Of a DNA stretch of 64,000 nucleotides, positions 16,238 through 25,825 are shown in pieces. The stretch lies in the NCBI RefSeq assembly GCF_001458335.1, contig NZ_CYTO01000009.1, positions 112,066 through 176,065 of the forward strand. Reading direction: 5' to 3'. The notes beneath the pieces are model-generated. The model did not search any database and was not told the origin of the DNA. It saw only the letters and a program-made list of their open reading frames with translations. A program made the position numbers and the translations under genes. The stretch's first letter is position 1. Each line of letters starts with the position of its first letter. Source of the DNA: Cognatishimia activa (GTDB taxonomy: Bacteria > Pseudomonadota > Alphaproteobacteria > Rhodobacterales > Rhodobacteraceae).

Positions 16238-16561
16238 CTAACCTTGTGAATAATACTTCCGTCGCGCCTCTTCCTGAATGGCGCGGCGAAGCTGGATATC
16301 CGCCAGTTTCTTCATTTCGTCCTTGCGCAATGCTGGATCGGTCGTGGCCTGCAGGATTTTCAGCTGGGCCTCTTCTTCCTGTTTCAGTTCAATCTCTTTG
16401 GGCAGTGCACCGGCTTCAGCCATGATGCGAAAGCCAACGTTTTCAGAGAAATCACCGTCTCCTGCGCGCGGCAAAGGTTTGCCTGCGCCTTTGAGATTCT
16501 CAAGCTGACCCTCTCGTTCAGCTTTTCGGATTTGATACTCGGACAGAAATGCAAACTTCAT
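16238..16561 (-). CDS. DUF1992 family protein (DnaJ-homologue C28 conserved domain)
   Basis: A 107-residue protein beginning MKFAFLSEYQIRKAEREG, with the DUF1992 hallmark LENLKGAGKPLP and a charged helical C-terminus (LADIQLRRAIQEEARRKYY). The domain also occurs in eukaryotic DNAJC28; function is unknown. Its stop lies 2 bases from the convergent dehydrogenase stop. Confidence 0.88.
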   Translation of the reverse strand: MKFAFLSEYQIRKAEREGQLENLKGAGKPLPRAGDGDFSENVGFRIMAEAGALPKEIELKQEEEAQLKILQATTDPALRKDEMKKLADIQLRRAIQEEARRKYYSQG

Positions 16562-16607
16562 CGTGACCTCACGTCAAGCTATGCCAATTATATAGGTGCG
16601 GCGGCGC

Positions 16608-17213
16608 CTAATTTTTAGTCCCACAGCCCGTTTCGCACTGTCCCATCTTAAAACGCCACTCGCGGCGACAGACGGACACGTAAGTCTCATTGCCACCAAT
16701 CTGCACCTGCTCACCTTCCGCAAGCACGTTGCCATGATCGTCATAACGCAGCACCATCGTCGCCTTTTTCCCGCAATGGCAAATGGTGCGCACCTCGCGC
16801 ATTTCATCGGCCAGCGCCAGCAGCGCCGCAGATCCCGGAAAAAGCTCGCCTTGGAAGTCGACCCGCAAGCCATAACACATGACAGGGACCTTCAAATCAT
16901 CCACAGCGCGGGCCAATTGCCAGACCTGATCTTTGGTCAAAAATTGCGCCTCATCAATGAAAACGCATGCGACGTCGCCTTCGCCTAAGCGTTTTTCAAG
17001 TGTGTTGAACAGGTTCGTGTCAGGCGTAAATGTCTGAGCTGCATCTGAAATTCCAATTCTAGAAGCGATACGACCTTCGCCTGCACGGTTATCAAGCTGT
17101 GCTGTGAGCAAAAACGGGACCATGCCCCGTTCGCGATAGTTGTGGGCCGCTTGTAGCAAGACAGTCGATTTGCCCGCATTCATTGTCGAGTATTGGAAAT
17201 ACAGTTTTGCCAT
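16608..17213 (-). CDS. tdk: Thymidine kinase
   Basis: Type II thymidine kinase of the pyrimidine salvage pathway, 201 residues. P-loop STMNAGKST (residues 9-17), Walker B-like ACVFIDEAQF with the catalytic Glu, the YGLRVDFQGELFPGS lasso segment, and zinc-binding cysteines (CHCGKKA and later Cys). The 5' flank (17214-17460) holds several inverted repeats that may be a structured leader or a separate RNA. Confidence 0.94.
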   Translation of the reverse strand: MAKLYFQYSTMNAGKSTVLLQAAHNYRERGMVPFLLTAQLDNRAGEGRIASRIGISDAAQTFTPDTNLFNTLEKRLGEGDVACVFIDEAQFLTKDQVWQLARAVDDLKVPVMCYGLRVDFQGELFPGSAALLALADEMREVRTICHCGKKATMVLRYDDHGNVLAEGEQVQIGGNETYVSVCRREWRFKMGQCETGCGTKN

Positions 17214-17281
17214 GCAGGCAGATAGGCCTGTCGCCGGGCAAAAATCAAGCGCGATGGGATGAAAAGTAAAGGCGTTAAATT

Positions 17282-17430
17282 GAGTTCCGGATGGCCCGCA
17301 GAGGCCACCCGGATCTGCTAGAGAACTCGTTACCAGTGCATGGGTGGGCTAAGCCTCTGGGGATGGCCACGCACCTTTACTATTGTCCCTCCTCAAGCAG
17401 AAACCTGTCGCAAAGCATCCGAGGAGGTGC
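17282..17430 (-). ncRNA. Candidate structured RNA: three consecutive inverted repeats upstream of tdk
   Basis: The 397-base gap between tdk and the 17611 gene has no convincing gene in this part but has three stems. The first is GAGTTC/GAACTC (17282-17287 with 17323-17328) enclosing a CCGG-TGGCC / GGCCA-CCGG arm (17287-17312). The second is GTGCATGG/CCACGCAC (17336-17343 with 17367-17374). The third is CCTCCTC/GAGGAGG (17388-17394 with 17421-17427), with GCACC/GGTGC (17371-17375 with 17426-17430) outside it. The single mismatches in the first two are A-C on the plus strand but G-U on the minus strand, which favours a minus-strand RNA, either a tdk leader or an independent sRNA. I do not recognise a known RNA family. 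Confidence 0.4.
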
Positions 17431-17543
17431 CTGTTGACTTTGTTCCCCATCCTATTCCGAAGATTACCCGTGCTTTGGGTTCTTCCGGATTGGATTGTCG
17501 ATCAAGACAGTTTACAAATGACAACAGAACGATTTGTCTTTAA

Positions 17544-17580
17544 GGGGAAAGACTTAATGATTTCCCCGTTTTGAGACGGG
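17544..17580 (+). promoter_or_regulatory. Two mutually exclusive hairpins upstream of the 17611 gene
   Basis: GGGGAAA (17544-17550) can pair with TTTCCCC (17561-17567), giving a terminator-like stem followed by GTTTTG. Alternatively CCCGT (17565-17569) pairs with ACGGG (17576-17580). The two share bases 17565-17567, an attenuator-like layout in the leader of the next gene. Confidence 0.35.
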
Positions 17581-17610
17581 CTGAAAAAGACGTGTAGTTG
17601 GGGGTGGCCT

Positions 17611-18069
17611 ATGGCAGGGCTTGGCAGTTATCTGAAAAAACACACCGAAGCATTGGTGAAGGATGTGGGCATCGAAGCCGCGTGTAAATTGACGGGTAAG
17701 TCAAAGGCAACGCTGGGTCGGTACTACTCTGAACACGAAGAACACGCAGACCGCTTTATGCCTGTCGACGCGGTCGCAGCATTGGAAGAAGCGTCCAGCT
17801 ATCCGCACGTGACCACCGCATTGGCCGAACTAAAAGGCATCACACTGTCCTTTGATGAACGCCGTCGCAACCAAGAAAGCTCCGGTGGCGTGAATGCGGA
17901 TGTGATCGCCCTAAGTCAGCGGTTTGCGATGTTGATGGGTGAGTATAATCAGTCCATTGAGGATGGGATTATCACCATCAACGAAGCGAAGCGCCTGTTG
18001 AAAGAAACGTTGGCGTTGCAGCAAGTGCTTCTGGATATGAAGCTACATCTGGAAGAAGAAGCGAACTGA
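17611..18069 (+). CDS. Hypothetical protein, possibly a small DNA-binding regulator
   Basis: A 152-residue protein that I cannot assign to a family. The N-terminal third (VKDVGIEAACKLTGKSKATLGRYY) looks like a helix-turn-helix of the phage-CII type; the C-terminal half is helical and acidic (LLKETLALQQVLLDMKLHLEE), possibly a coiled coil. The ATG has a GGGGGTGG sequence just ahead. It has its own leader with two alternative hairpins and converges with truA across a 23-bp inverted repeat. The regulatory role is an inference from the HTH-like stretch only. Confidence 0.7.
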   Translation: MAGLGSYLKKHTEALVKDVGIEAACKLTGKSKATLGRYYSEHEEHADRFMPVDAVAALEEASSYPHVTTALAELKGITLSFDERRRNQESSGGVNADVIALSQRFAMLMGEYNQSIEDGIITINEAKRLLKETLALQQVLLDMKLHLEEEAN

Positions 18070-18138
18070 GTAGGGTGGTGTTTAACCCCACCGCGCATCA
18101 TTTCGGCATCCAGATGGTGGGGTGAAACCCCACCCTAC
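18070..18138. repeat. REP-like palindromic element (23-bp imperfect inverted repeat)
   Basis: Left arm 18070-18092 (GTAGGGTGGTGTTTAACCCC then ACC) and right arm 18116-18138 are reverse complements with two mismatches, separated by 23 bases. Each arm contains its own small palindrome (GGGGTTTCACCCC type). It occupies the whole space between convergent genes and its right arm overlaps the truA stop codon. GTAGGGTGGG-type palindromes are widespread interspersed elements in bacteria; this one may also act as a terminator. Confidence 0.7.
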
Positions 18139-18905
18139 GTTTTTAGAAACGGATCGTCAGGGTACCCAACCCCAGCCAAATACAGCCCTTGCGGCGGGCT
18201 AACCGGCCCACAGGCTGCGCGTTCTTTCGCTTCTAGCGCATCCCGCACATCTTCAGGTGACCACGCGCCAGCGCCGACGCGTTCCAAAGTCCCCACAAAG
18301 CTGCGCACTTGATTATGCAGAAACGACCGTGCCCTCACGTGGAAATGCACCTCGGGTCCCCAAGGCATATCGACCCACTCCACGCGCAACTCATCCAAGG
18401 TTTTTTGCGGGCTTTGTGCCTGGCAGATGGATGACCGAAACGTCGTGAAATCGTGGTTGCCGATCAGGTAGTCGGCACCGGCCTGCATGGCGTCCAGATC
18501 CAGCTCATGATTGATTTGCCACACCAGCCCCGCCTGATGGGTGGCCGGAGCCCGGCGCATCAGAATGCGAAACAAATAGCGCCGCTCCACCGCCGAAAAC
18601 CGCGCATGCCAATCGTCGTCGACCACAGCCGCATCCACAATAGACACCGGGTCAGGCTTCAAATGATAGTTTAGCGCCTCAGAAAGACGGAACGGCGACC
18701 AGTCTTTCTGCAAGTCACAATGGGCCACCTGCGCGAGCCCATGCACACCCGCGTCGGTCCGACCGGCGGCAGCAATTGTGTGCTCGCCGGGCTCAAGTTT
18801 GGCCAAGGCGGCTTCAATCGCGCCTTGAACAGAAGGCTGATCCGCTTGGCGCTGCCACCCTGCAAAGGGCGCGCCGTGATATTCGACTTTCAAAGCAATG
18901 CGCAT
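18135..18905 (-). CDS. truA: tRNA pseudouridine(38-40) synthase
   Basis: Modifies U38-U40 of the tRNA anticodon arm. The 256-residue protein has the N-terminal [13 protein letters not shown] block, the catalytic [15 protein letters not shown] with the essential Asp, [12 protein letters not shown], and the C-terminal [18 protein letters not shown]. The stop TAG lies within the arm of the 18070 repeat. It is divergent from ycjX. Confidence 0.95.
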   Translation of the reverse strand: MRIALKVEYHGAPFAGWQRQADQPSVQGAIEAALAKLEPGEHTIAAAGRTDAGVHGLAQVAHCDLQKDWSPFRLSEALNYHLKPDPVSIVDAAVVDDDWHARFSAVERRYLFRILMRRAPATHQAGLVWQINHELDLDAMQAGADYLIGNHDFTTFRSSICQAQSPQKTLDELRVEWVDMPWGPEVHFHVRARSFLHNQVRSFVGTLERVGAGAWSPEDVRDALEAKERAACGPVSPPQGLYLAGVGYPDDPFLKT

Positions 18906-19037
18906 GCCTCGCCATAGCGTCGGAAACAGGCGCGTTCAACGCTTAACCGGGGAAAGCGCCACGGTTTTTCCCGCATTCACCCTATGGAAACCGCCCGTCC
19001 TGCTGCATATTTGCCATATGTAACGAAAGGGGCAGCA

Positions 19038-20450
19038 GTGATCATAACCGATTTGGCAAACGAAGTGTCACGCCGTGTGGAAGCGGTGGGGGATGGTCTG
19101 TCTGAGGCCCTGTTTGAGCCTGTCATTCGCATTGGTGTCACCGGTTTGGCGCGCTCTGGTAAGACCGTGTTTATCACGTCCTTGGTGTCAAACCTGCTGG
19201 ATCGCGGGCGCATGAGCCAAGTGGCGGCCATTTCAGAAGGGCGTGTTCTTGGTGCCTACCTGCAGCCACAACCGGACGTGACCGTGCCGCGCTTTGACTA
19301 TGAAAACCACCGCGCTGCTTTGTTGGGTCCAAAACCACATTGGCCGGAAAGCACCCGTGCGGTGAGCGAGCTGCGCTTGTCCTTAAAAGTTCAGCCCGCG
19401 GGTCTTTTGGCCGGACTACAAAAACCACGCACCGTGCATTTGGATATTGTGGATTATCCGGGAGAATGGTTGCTCGACCTCGCGCTCTTGGACAAATCCT
19501 ATGAAGAGTGGAGCGCTGAGGTGCTTGACCGATTGGTGGCACGGCCTGAAGGCGCCGACTATCTCGACGCGATCAAAGATGTGGACGGGTCTGCCAAACT
19601 GGATGAGCCGCAGGCGCAAGCTCTGGCGCAGGGGTTCACAGATTACCTGAATACCGCGCGGGACGCGGGCTATTATGATTGCACACCGGGGCGCTTCCTG
19701 CTGCCCGGTGATCTGGCGGGCTCGCCCGTTTTGACCTTTGCACCACTGCCCGCAGGTGACGCCCCGCGTCGGTCATTGGCGCGCGAGATGGCGCGGCGGT
19801 TTGAAGCCTACAAATCCAAAGTTGTGAAGCCATTTTTCCAAGATCACTTCGCCCGCATCGACCGCCAAGTGGTGCTGGTGGATGCTTTGGGCGCAATCCA
19901 TCGTGGCCCCAAAGCGGTTGAGGACATGCGCCAAGCCATGACCGATATCCTGTCGGCTTTTCGCCCCGGTCGAAACGCGTTTTTGAATCGCCTTTTGCTG
20001 GGCAAACGGGTTGAGCGCATTCTCTTTGCCGCGACAAAGGCGGATCACTTGCATCACCGTCAGCACGGCAAACTCACGGCGATTATGGAAGCGTTGACCC
20101 GCGACGCCCGCGACCGGGCGCAATTTGCTGGCGCGAAAACACAATCGCTATCTTTGGCGTCTTTGCGGACCACCGTGGAAGAAACCGTGGACCATAAGGG
20201 GCGGCAACTGGATTGCGTGCGTGGCACCTTACTGGATGGCGGCAAACAGGCGGCTTTCTTCCCGGGGGAGTTGCCTGAAGATCCAAACCACATTCTGTCG
20301 GCCGCAAAATCCGGCGCGGATCAATGGTTAAAAGACGATTATCAGTTCATGGCCTTTGCCCCGGCAGAGTTGACGCTTAAACCCGGTTTTGGCCCGCCAC
20401 ATATCCGCCTGGATCGTGCGGCGCAGTTCCTGATCGGAGATCGGCTATGA
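19038..20450 (+). CDS. ycjX: YcjX-like P-loop protein (DUF463)
   Basis: A stress-associated nucleotide-binding protein of about 470 residues. The Walker A motif GLARSGKT lies near the N-terminus, followed by family blocks such as VPRFDYENHRAALLG and VDYPGEWLLDLALLDKSYEEW, and ATKADHLHHRQH further on. A GTG at 19038 with AAAGGGG ahead is preferred to the upstream ATG at 18984, because the conserved protein begins with IITDLANEVSRRVE. First of a tight three-gene operon with a GNAT gene and ycjF, each joined by ATGA overlaps. Confidence 0.88.
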   Translation: MIITDLANEVSRRVEAVGDGLSEALFEPVIRIGVTGLARSGKTVFITSLVSNLLDRGRMSQVAAISEGRVLGAYLQPQPDVTVPRFDYENHRAALLGPKPHWPESTRAVSELRLSLKVQPAGLLAGLQKPRTVHLDIVDYPGEWLLDLALLDKSYEEWSAEVLDRLVARPEGADYLDAIKDVDGSAKLDEPQAQALAQGFTDYLNTARDAGYYDCTPGRFLLPGDLAGSPVLTFAPLPAGDAPRRSLAREMARRFEAYKSKVVKPFFQDHFARIDRQVVLVDALGAIHRGPKAVEDMRQAMTDILSAFRPGRNAFLNRLLLGKRVERILFAATKADHLHHRQHGKLTAIMEALTRDARDRAQFAGAKTQSLSLASLRTTVEETVDHKGRQLDCVRGTLLDGGKQAAFFPGELPEDPNHILSAAKSGADQWLKDDYQFMAFAPAELTLKPGFGPPHIRLDRAAQFLIGDRL

Positions 20451-20893
20451 GCGCACAGCTTCGCGACGCGATCCCATCAGATGCCCATCGCACCGGCGAT
20501 ATCCTGCAGGATTTCATTGAGCAAACCCCATGGATGCCGACGCTTCACAAGCGGAATGAAACCCACGGGTTTTGCGCAACGATGATAGATCGCGGATGGG
20601 TCAAAGTCGCTGAGATCGACGGGCAAGTCGAAGGTTTCCTTGCGCAGGATGCAGGGACTGTTCACGCGCTTTATGTGGACGAGAAATCCCGTGGCCAGCA
20701 TCTGGGTCTGCACCTGCTGCGTGATGCTCAAATGCGCGAAAACGCGCTGGAACTTTGGACGTTTCAGGCCAACACCGGCGCGCAGCGGTTTTACCTGCGC
20801 GAGGGTTTTCGGGAAGTCGAACGCACGGACGGGCAGGGCAATGACGAAAAACTGCCCGACATTCGCTATCGCTGGGAAAGGGGATCAGCATGA
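20447..20893 (+). CDS. GNAT family N-acetyltransferase
   Basis: A 148-residue acetyltransferase fold: VEGFLAQDAGTVHALYVDEKSRGQHLGLHLL covers the acetyl-CoA binding strand and the Q/R-x-x-G-x-G/A-like loop (RGQHLGLHLL), followed by LWTFQANTGAQRFYLREGF. The substrate is unknown. It overlaps ycjX and ycjF by 4 bases on either side, so it is part of the same translationally coupled unit; whether it modifies a partner protein is speculation. Confidence 0.88.
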   Translation: MSAQLRDAIPSDAHRTGDILQDFIEQTPWMPTLHKRNETHGFCATMIDRGWVKVAEIDGQVEGFLAQDAGTVHALYVDEKSRGQHLGLHLLRDAQMRENALELWTFQANTGAQRFYLREGFREVERTDGQGNDEKLPDIRYRWERGSA

Positions 20894-21894
20894 GCTCGGA
20901 TCAATCAAACGCAGGGCCGGTGTTGATCGAACTGGACGGGGATCAACCCGCCGTCCAAGACGCTCCAATCGTGCCGGATGACGCATTGCCAACGCCGACC
21001 GGTCAAACCATGCAGCAAGTCGTGACCCTTGGTGCCCGCCGCCCATCTGCCTTGGCGCGATGGTTCTGGGGGCTACTGCTCAGCGTGATCGCCGCAGTTG
21101 TGTCCGTTTCTGCGTGGAACTTCTTGCAATCTCTTTTGGCGCAATATCCGTTGGTGGGGCTTGGCTTTGCGGTGCTGTCTGCCGGTCTGTTGCTCGTGTC
21201 TGCTATCATCGTGATCCGCGAATTGCTGGCCTTTGGCCGCCTGCGACGGGTCGATGCCCTGCATCGCGCAGCGGATGCTGCTGTTGCGGATGAAAACCTG
21301 GAAGCCGCGCGCAAAGTGGCGCGGGACCTGATGGGGCTCTATGCCAACCGTCCCGAAACCGCATGGGGGCGCGAGCGGTTGTCTGAGGGTCTTAACGACA
21401 CATTCGACGCCGCCGCAGTGTTTGATTTGGCGGAGAAAGAGCTGATGGCAAGCTTGGATGCGGCGGCAAGCAAAGAGGTCGAACAAGCCGCAAGGCAAGT
21501 GGCGACGGTGACCGCTTTGGTGCCACTGGCGCTTGCGGATGTGGTGACAGCCCTTGTCGCCAATATCCGCATGATCCGCCGAATTGCAGAAGTCTATGCC
21601 GGTCGTTCCGGCACATTGGGCAGTTGGCGCCTCACTCGCGCTGTGATGGCCCATTTGGTCGCCACAGGTGCGGTTGCGGTAGGTGATGACCTGCTTGGCT
21701 CGGTTGCCGGAGGCTCCGTGCTTGGCAAAATCAGCCGCCGTTTCGGCGAAGGCATGGTGAACGGGGCGCTGACGGCACGGGTTGGGATTGCCGCCATGGA
21801 AGTCTGTCGCCCGCTCGCTTTCACCAAACAGACACGGCCCTCAGTCAGCCAGTTGGTCAAACGCGCTTTGGCTGGGGTGTTTGGTAGCTCTTGA
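20890..21894 (+). CDS. ycjF: YcjF-like membrane protein (TIGR01620/DUF697)
   Basis: A 334-residue inner-membrane protein with an acidic N-terminal tail, two membrane segments (WFWGLLLSVIAAVVSVSAW and [19 protein letters not shown]), a helical cytoplasmic part and a C-terminal hydrophobic DUF697-type region (ALVPLALADVVTALVANIRM). YcjF and YcjX are constant neighbours in proteobacteria and are linked to envelope stress. It ends the operon; a GC-rich nested palindrome follows. Confidence 0.88.
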   Translation: MSSDQSNAGPVLIELDGDQPAVQDAPIVPDDALPTPTGQTMQQVVTLGARRPSALARWFWGLLLSVIAAVVSVSAWNFLQSLLAQYPLVGLGFAVLSAGLLLVSAIIVIRELLAFGRLRRVDALHRAADAAVADENLEAARKVARDLMGLYANRPETAWGRERLSEGLNDTFDAAAVFDLAEKELMASLDAAASKEVEQAARQVATVTALVPLALADVVTALVANIRMIRRIAEVYAGRSGTLGSWRLTRAVMAHLVATGAVAVGDDLLGSVAGGSVLGKISRRFGEGMVNGALTARVGIAAMEVCRPLAFTKQTRPSVSQLVKRALAGVFGSS

Positions 21895-21922
21895 AATTCC
21901 GCCCGGCGGCACGTCGGGCAGC

Positions 21923-21971
21923 CCCCGACCGCCCCCATGGGCGGGGGCTTCACCCCCACCCGCGGTCGGGG
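21923..21971. repeat. Nested GC-rich inverted repeat after ycjF
   Basis: Outer arms CCCCGACCGC (21923-21932) and GCGGTCGGGG (21962-21971) are perfect complements; inside them GCCCCC (21931-21936) pairs with GGGGGC (21943-21948). There is no T-run, so it may be a REP-like element or a Rho-dependent end signal. The rest of the 284-base gap to ileS contains no gene that I can see. Confidence 0.6.
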
Positions 21972-22178
21972 TCCGCCCTTAGTGGCACGACTTAGGTTTT
22001 GCGACTTTACCCCGCATGCGCTCGGGCCTATAACGCCCCCATGACCCGTGTAATGGCGATCATTATTCGAATTATATGCCCGGCGCTCTAAGCATTCGAG
22101 CCGCCGGGACAAGGCGTATGGGATACCACGCCGACCCTTCAAAACAATCTGACATCCGATGACCGAAGGACGCCAAAC

Positions 22179-25115
22179 ATGTGCGCCGACACTCCTGAGA
22201 ATACTCTCGACTACAAAACCACACTGAACCTGCCGAAAACCGATTTTCCCATGCGTGCAGGCCTGCCAAAGCGAGAGCCTGAATGGCTGAAGCGCTGGGC
22301 AGAGATTGGGGTTTATGATCGCCTACGTGAAAAGGAAGGCCGCGCGCCGTTCACCCTGCACGACGGCCCTCCATACGCGAACGGCCACTTGCATATCGGC
22401 CACGCGCTGAACAAAACCATCAAAGACATGATCGTGCGCTCCCACCAGATGATGGGCTATGACGCGCGTTACGTGCCGGGCTGGGATTGCCACGGTCTGC
22501 CGATCGAATGGAAGATTGAGGAGCAATATCGCCAGAAAGGCAAAGACAAAGACGCGGTTGACGTTGTCGAGTTCCGTCAGGAATGCCGCGCCTTTGCTGA
22601 CAAATGGGTCGACATCCAACGCGAAGAGTTCAAGCGGCTGGGCATCACCGGCAATTGGGATGACCCATACCTGACCATGAACTACCACGCCGAAGCGGTC
22701 ATCGCTGACGAGTTCATGAAGTTCCTGATGAACGGCACGCTCTATCAAGGCTCAAAACCTGTGATGTGGTCGCCGGTTGAAAAAACCGCGCTGGCGGAGG
22801 CCGAGATCGAGTATCACGATCACCAAAGCCATACGATCTGGGTGCCTTTCTCTTTCTCAAATGCTCAAGGTGATCTGGCCGAGGCCCGCGTGGTTATCTG
22901 GACCACGACCCCTTGGACCATCCCATCCAACAAAGCTGTCGCCTATGGGCCGAAAATCTCTTACGGCCTCTACCGCGTGGACGCGACCGAGGAAGAAAGC
23001 TGGACGAAACCGGGCGATCTATACCTCTTCGCAGATGCTTTGGCGGAGGACGCTCTGGGCAAATCCCGCGTGACTGAGTTCACGAGGGTGCGTGACGTCG
23101 CCGCGTCGGAGTTTGCAGGTGCAATTCTGAAACACCCATTCAACGGCCTCGAAGGTGCAGATGGGTTCTGGGACTACGAGGTTCCTATGATCGATGGCGA
23201 CCACGTGACCGATGATGCCGGTACCGGTTTCGTGCATACCGCGCCAAGCCACGGTCAGGACGACTATGAGTGCTTTGTGGCGCGCAATTGGATTGACCGC
23301 ATGACCCACAATGTGGGTGAGGAATCTCAGTTCCTGTCGCACGTGCCATTCTTTGCGGGTCTGCAAGTCTTTGACCGCAAGGGCAAAGAAGGTAAAGCCA
23401 ACAACGCTGTGATCGCGAAGCTGGTAGAAGCGGGCGGCATCATCGCGCGTGGCCGTGTGAAACACAGCTACCCACATTCTTGGCGCTCCAAAGCACCGGT
23501 GATCTTCCGCAACACGCCGCAATGGTTTGCGTCCGTGGACAAAGAAGTTGGCGATGGTCAGGACAAATTAGGCAAGACCATCCGGGATCGTGCGTTGAAC
23601 GCCATCGACCAAGAGGTGAAATGGCACCCGCAAACCGGTCGCAACCGTCTCTATTCCATGATGGAAGCGCGCCCGGATTGGGTTCTGTCCCGTCAACGGG
23701 CTTGGGGTGTGCCGCTGACATGCTTCACCAAGAAAGACACGCTGCCAACAGACCCTGACTTCCTCTTGCGCAATGACGAGCTGAATGCCCGTATCAAAGC
23801 GGCCTTTGAAGAAGACGGCGCGGATGTTTGGTACACCGACGGTTTCAAAGAAAAGGTTCTGGAAGGCATCGCAAACCCAGCCGACTACGACCAGGTCTAT
23901 GACGTTCTGGACGTATGGTTTGACTCAGGCTCCACCCATGCCTTCGTCCTGCGCGATCGCGAAGACGGCACGGATGACGGCATCGCGGATGTTTACATGG
24001 AAGGCACCGACCAGCACCGTGGTTGGTTCCACTCTTCCCTGCTGCAATCCGTCGGCACCAATGGCCGCGCCCCTTACCGCAACGTTGTGACCCACGGTTT
24101 CACCCTGGACGAGAAGGGCAACAAGATGTCCAAGTCCTTGGGCAACACCATTGTGCCGGAAACGGTCGTCAAACAATACGGTGCAGACATCCTGCGCCTT
24201 TGGGTGGCACAAACCGACTATATGGCGGACCAGCGCATCGGCCCTGAAATCCTGAAAGGGGTTGCCGACAGCTACCGCCGCCTGCGCAACACCATGCGCT
24301 ATATGCTCGGCGCGCTGGGCAACTTCACCGAGGAAGATCGTGTGGACCCGGCAGACATGCCGGAACTGGAACGTTGGGTTCTACATCGCTTGGCGGAACT
24401 CGATGTGAAAGTCCGTGAAGGCTATAAGGCATTTGATTTCCAAGGGGTGTTCTCTGCGATCTTTAACTTCGCAACGGTGGACCTCTCGGCCTTCTATTTC
24501 GACATCCGCAAAGACGCTTTGTACTGTGATGGCAATACCTTACGCCGTCGCGCGTCTCGCACAGTGATGGATATCTTGTTCCACCGCCTGACCACTTGGC
24601 TGGCGCCAATCATGGTGTTCACCATGGAAGATGTGTGGCTGGAGCGATTCCCGGGTGAGGGCAGCTCTGTACACCTCGTAGACATCCCAGACACCCCAGC
24701 GGCGTGGCTTGATGAAGATCTGGCCGCGAAATGGTCCAAAGTGCGTCAGGTGCGCCGGGTTGTGACCGCAGCGCTGGAAGTGCAGCGGGTCGAGAAGGTG
24801 ATCGGATCCTCACTGGAAGCGGCGCCAGAGGTCTACGTGGCTGACGAAGCGCTGCTTAATCTGGTGAACTCAGTAGAGTTCGAAGATGTCTGCATCACCT
24901 CCGCGATCACTGTGAACGCGGGTGCTGCTCCTGATGGGGCCTTCACGATGCCAGAGGTCGAGGGCGTGGCTGTGGTCTTTGCCAAGGCAGAAGGTCAGAA
25001 ATGCCAGCGGTCTTGGAAGATCCTGCCGGATGTGGGCTCTGATCCAGAGTTCCCGGATGTTTCTGCGCGGGACGCCGAAGCGTTGCACGAGCTGCGCGCG
25101 GCGGGCTTGATCTAA
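22179..25115 (+). CDS. ileS: Isoleucine-tRNA ligase
   Basis: Class I aminoacyl-tRNA synthetase, 978 residues. The HIGH motif is at 72-75 ([17 protein letters not shown]), KMSKS at about 649-653 ([10 protein letters not shown]), with the editing domain between them ([38 protein letters not shown]) and a C-terminal anticodon-binding domain ending with a CQRSWK segment. This is the bacterial type. The 5' leader is long and the perfect terminator at 25125 closes the unit. Confidence 0.97.
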   Translation: MCADTPENTLDYKTTLNLPKTDFPMRAGLPKREPEWLKRWAEIGVYDRLREKEGRAPFTLHDGPPYANGHLHIGHALNKTIKDMIVRSHQMMGYDARYVPGWDCHGLPIEWKIEEQYRQKGKDKDAVDVVEFRQECRAFADKWVDIQREEFKRLGITGNWDDPYLTMNYHAEAVIADEFMKFLMNGTLYQGSKPVMWSPVEKTALAEAEIEYHDHQSHTIWVPFSFSNAQGDLAEARVVIWTTTPWTIPSNKAVAYGPKISYGLYRVDATEEESWTKPGDLYLFADALAEDALGKSRVTEFTRVRDVAASEFAGAILKHPFNGLEGADGFWDYEVPMIDGDHVTDDAGTGFVHTAPSHGQDDYECFVARNWIDRMTHNVGEESQFLSHVPFFAGLQVFDRKGKEGKANNAVIAKLVEAGGIIARGRVKHSYPHSWRSKAPVIFRNTPQWFASVDKEVGDGQDKLGKTIRDRALNAIDQEVKWHPQTGRNRLYSMMEARPDWVLSRQRAWGVPLTCFTKKDTLPTDPDFLLRNDELNARIKAAFEEDGADVWYTDGFKEKVLEGIANPADYDQVYDVLDVWFDSGSTHAFVLRDREDGTDDGIADVYMEGTDQHRGWFHSSLLQSVGTNGRAPYRNVVTHGFTLDEKGNKMSKSLGNTIVPETVVKQYGADILRLWVAQTDYMADQRIGPEILKGVADSYRRLRNTMRYMLGALGNFTEEDRVDPADMPELERWVLHRLAELDVKVREGYKAFDFQGVFSAIFNFATVDLSAFYFDIRKDALYCDGNTLRRRASRTVMDILFHRLTTWLAPIMVFTMEDVWLERFPGEGSSVHLVDIPDTPAAWLDEDLAAKWSKVRQVRRVVTAALEVQRVEKVIGSSLEAAPEVYVADEALLNLVNSVEFEDVCITSAITVNAGAAPDGAFTMPEVEGVAVVFAKAEGQKCQRSWKILPDVGSDPEFPDVSARDAEALHELRAAGLI

Positions 25116-25124
25116 TATTAAAAA

Positions 25125-25153
25125 AAAGGCGCTCTGATTTCAGAGCGCCTTTT
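25125..25153 (+). terminator. Rho-independent terminator after ileS
   Basis: A 13-bp perfect stem AAAGGCGCTCTGA / TCAGAGCGCCTTT, preceded by an A-run and followed by a short T-run. It can also stop the convergent EF-hand gene transcript. Confidence 0.93.
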
Positions 25154-25174
25154 ACTTCGGGTCTGCGTCGCTTT

Positions 25175-25825
25175 TTAGACGGTCAAATCTTCAGTCGACT
25201 CCGTGTTTGCTTCCTCAATAGATTGCAAGATGGAGTCCAACATCTGACTCGCAGCCTCAGCGTCTGAAGTATCTACAAGTGGAATAGGATCGGTATCTGG
25301 GGTGGCTACCTCTTCAGTTGAAGCAGTTTCGTCCGCAGTGGCTTCATCCGTAGCAACCGGTGCTACGTCTCCCTCCACGACCCCGCCATCGCCCGTATCA
25401 GTTGGGGCCGTGCCGTCTTGCGCAGCTGCGGTATCGCCCTCTGAAGGAACGGTTTCGCCGTCTATGGCTGGATCAGCGACCCCATCGATTGTGGGAGCTG
25501 TTGCTTCGCCAGCAGCAGGATCATCCGGTACGATCGGTTCCACTTCCATGCTCGCCAGAATGACAGTAAGTCCGCCCCCGCTTTCTTGGAAATTTGTAGC
25601 ATTTCCGCCGGTTTTGAAGGCGCGAAACTCACCCTTGGTAATCGTGCCATCGGCGTCGGAATCCATCGCTTCCTGATTTGCAGCGATATATTTTCCAAGT
25701 TTTGTATCCTGAATATCCTCAAGTTTGACGCTGCCGTTTTCATCGGCGCCAAGTTTTGCCAACTGAGGGTGGGGTGACGGGCGATTTGCGTGCCCGTGCG
25801 CCATTCCATTCATAAGTCCGATCAA
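25175..25825 (-). CDS. EF-hand domain protein with long acidic low-complexity tail
   Basis: A 216-residue protein with one canonical EF-hand loop (DSDADGTITKGEF) and, before it, a degenerate one lacking the first Asp (GADENGSVKLED). Residues 100-216 are a very acidic Ala/Thr/Asp/Glu-rich tail with no fold predicted by eye. There is no signal peptide. The likely start is a TTG at 25825, since the AAGGAG ribosome-binding site is 6 bases before it and the next ATG (25813) is too far away. That site lies inside a perfect CAAAGG/CCTTTG inverted repeat. Calcium binding is expected; role unknown. Confidence 0.75.
   Translation of the reverse strand: MIGLMNGMAHGHANRPSPHPQLAKLGADENGSVKLEDIQDTKLGKYIAANQEAMDSDADGTITKGEFRAFKTGGNATNFQESGGGLTVILASMEVEPIVPDDPAAGEATAPTIDGVADPAIDGETVPSEGDTAAAQDGTAPTDTGDGGVVEGDVAPVATDEATADETASTEEVATPDTDPIPLVDTSDAEAASQMLDSILQSIEEANTESTEDLTV

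Noticed and set aside
17340-17574. Short plus-strand frames in the tdk upstream gap
   Set aside because: They cross several inverted repeats and have no start signals or plausible protein features; the region looks like RNA or control DNA instead.
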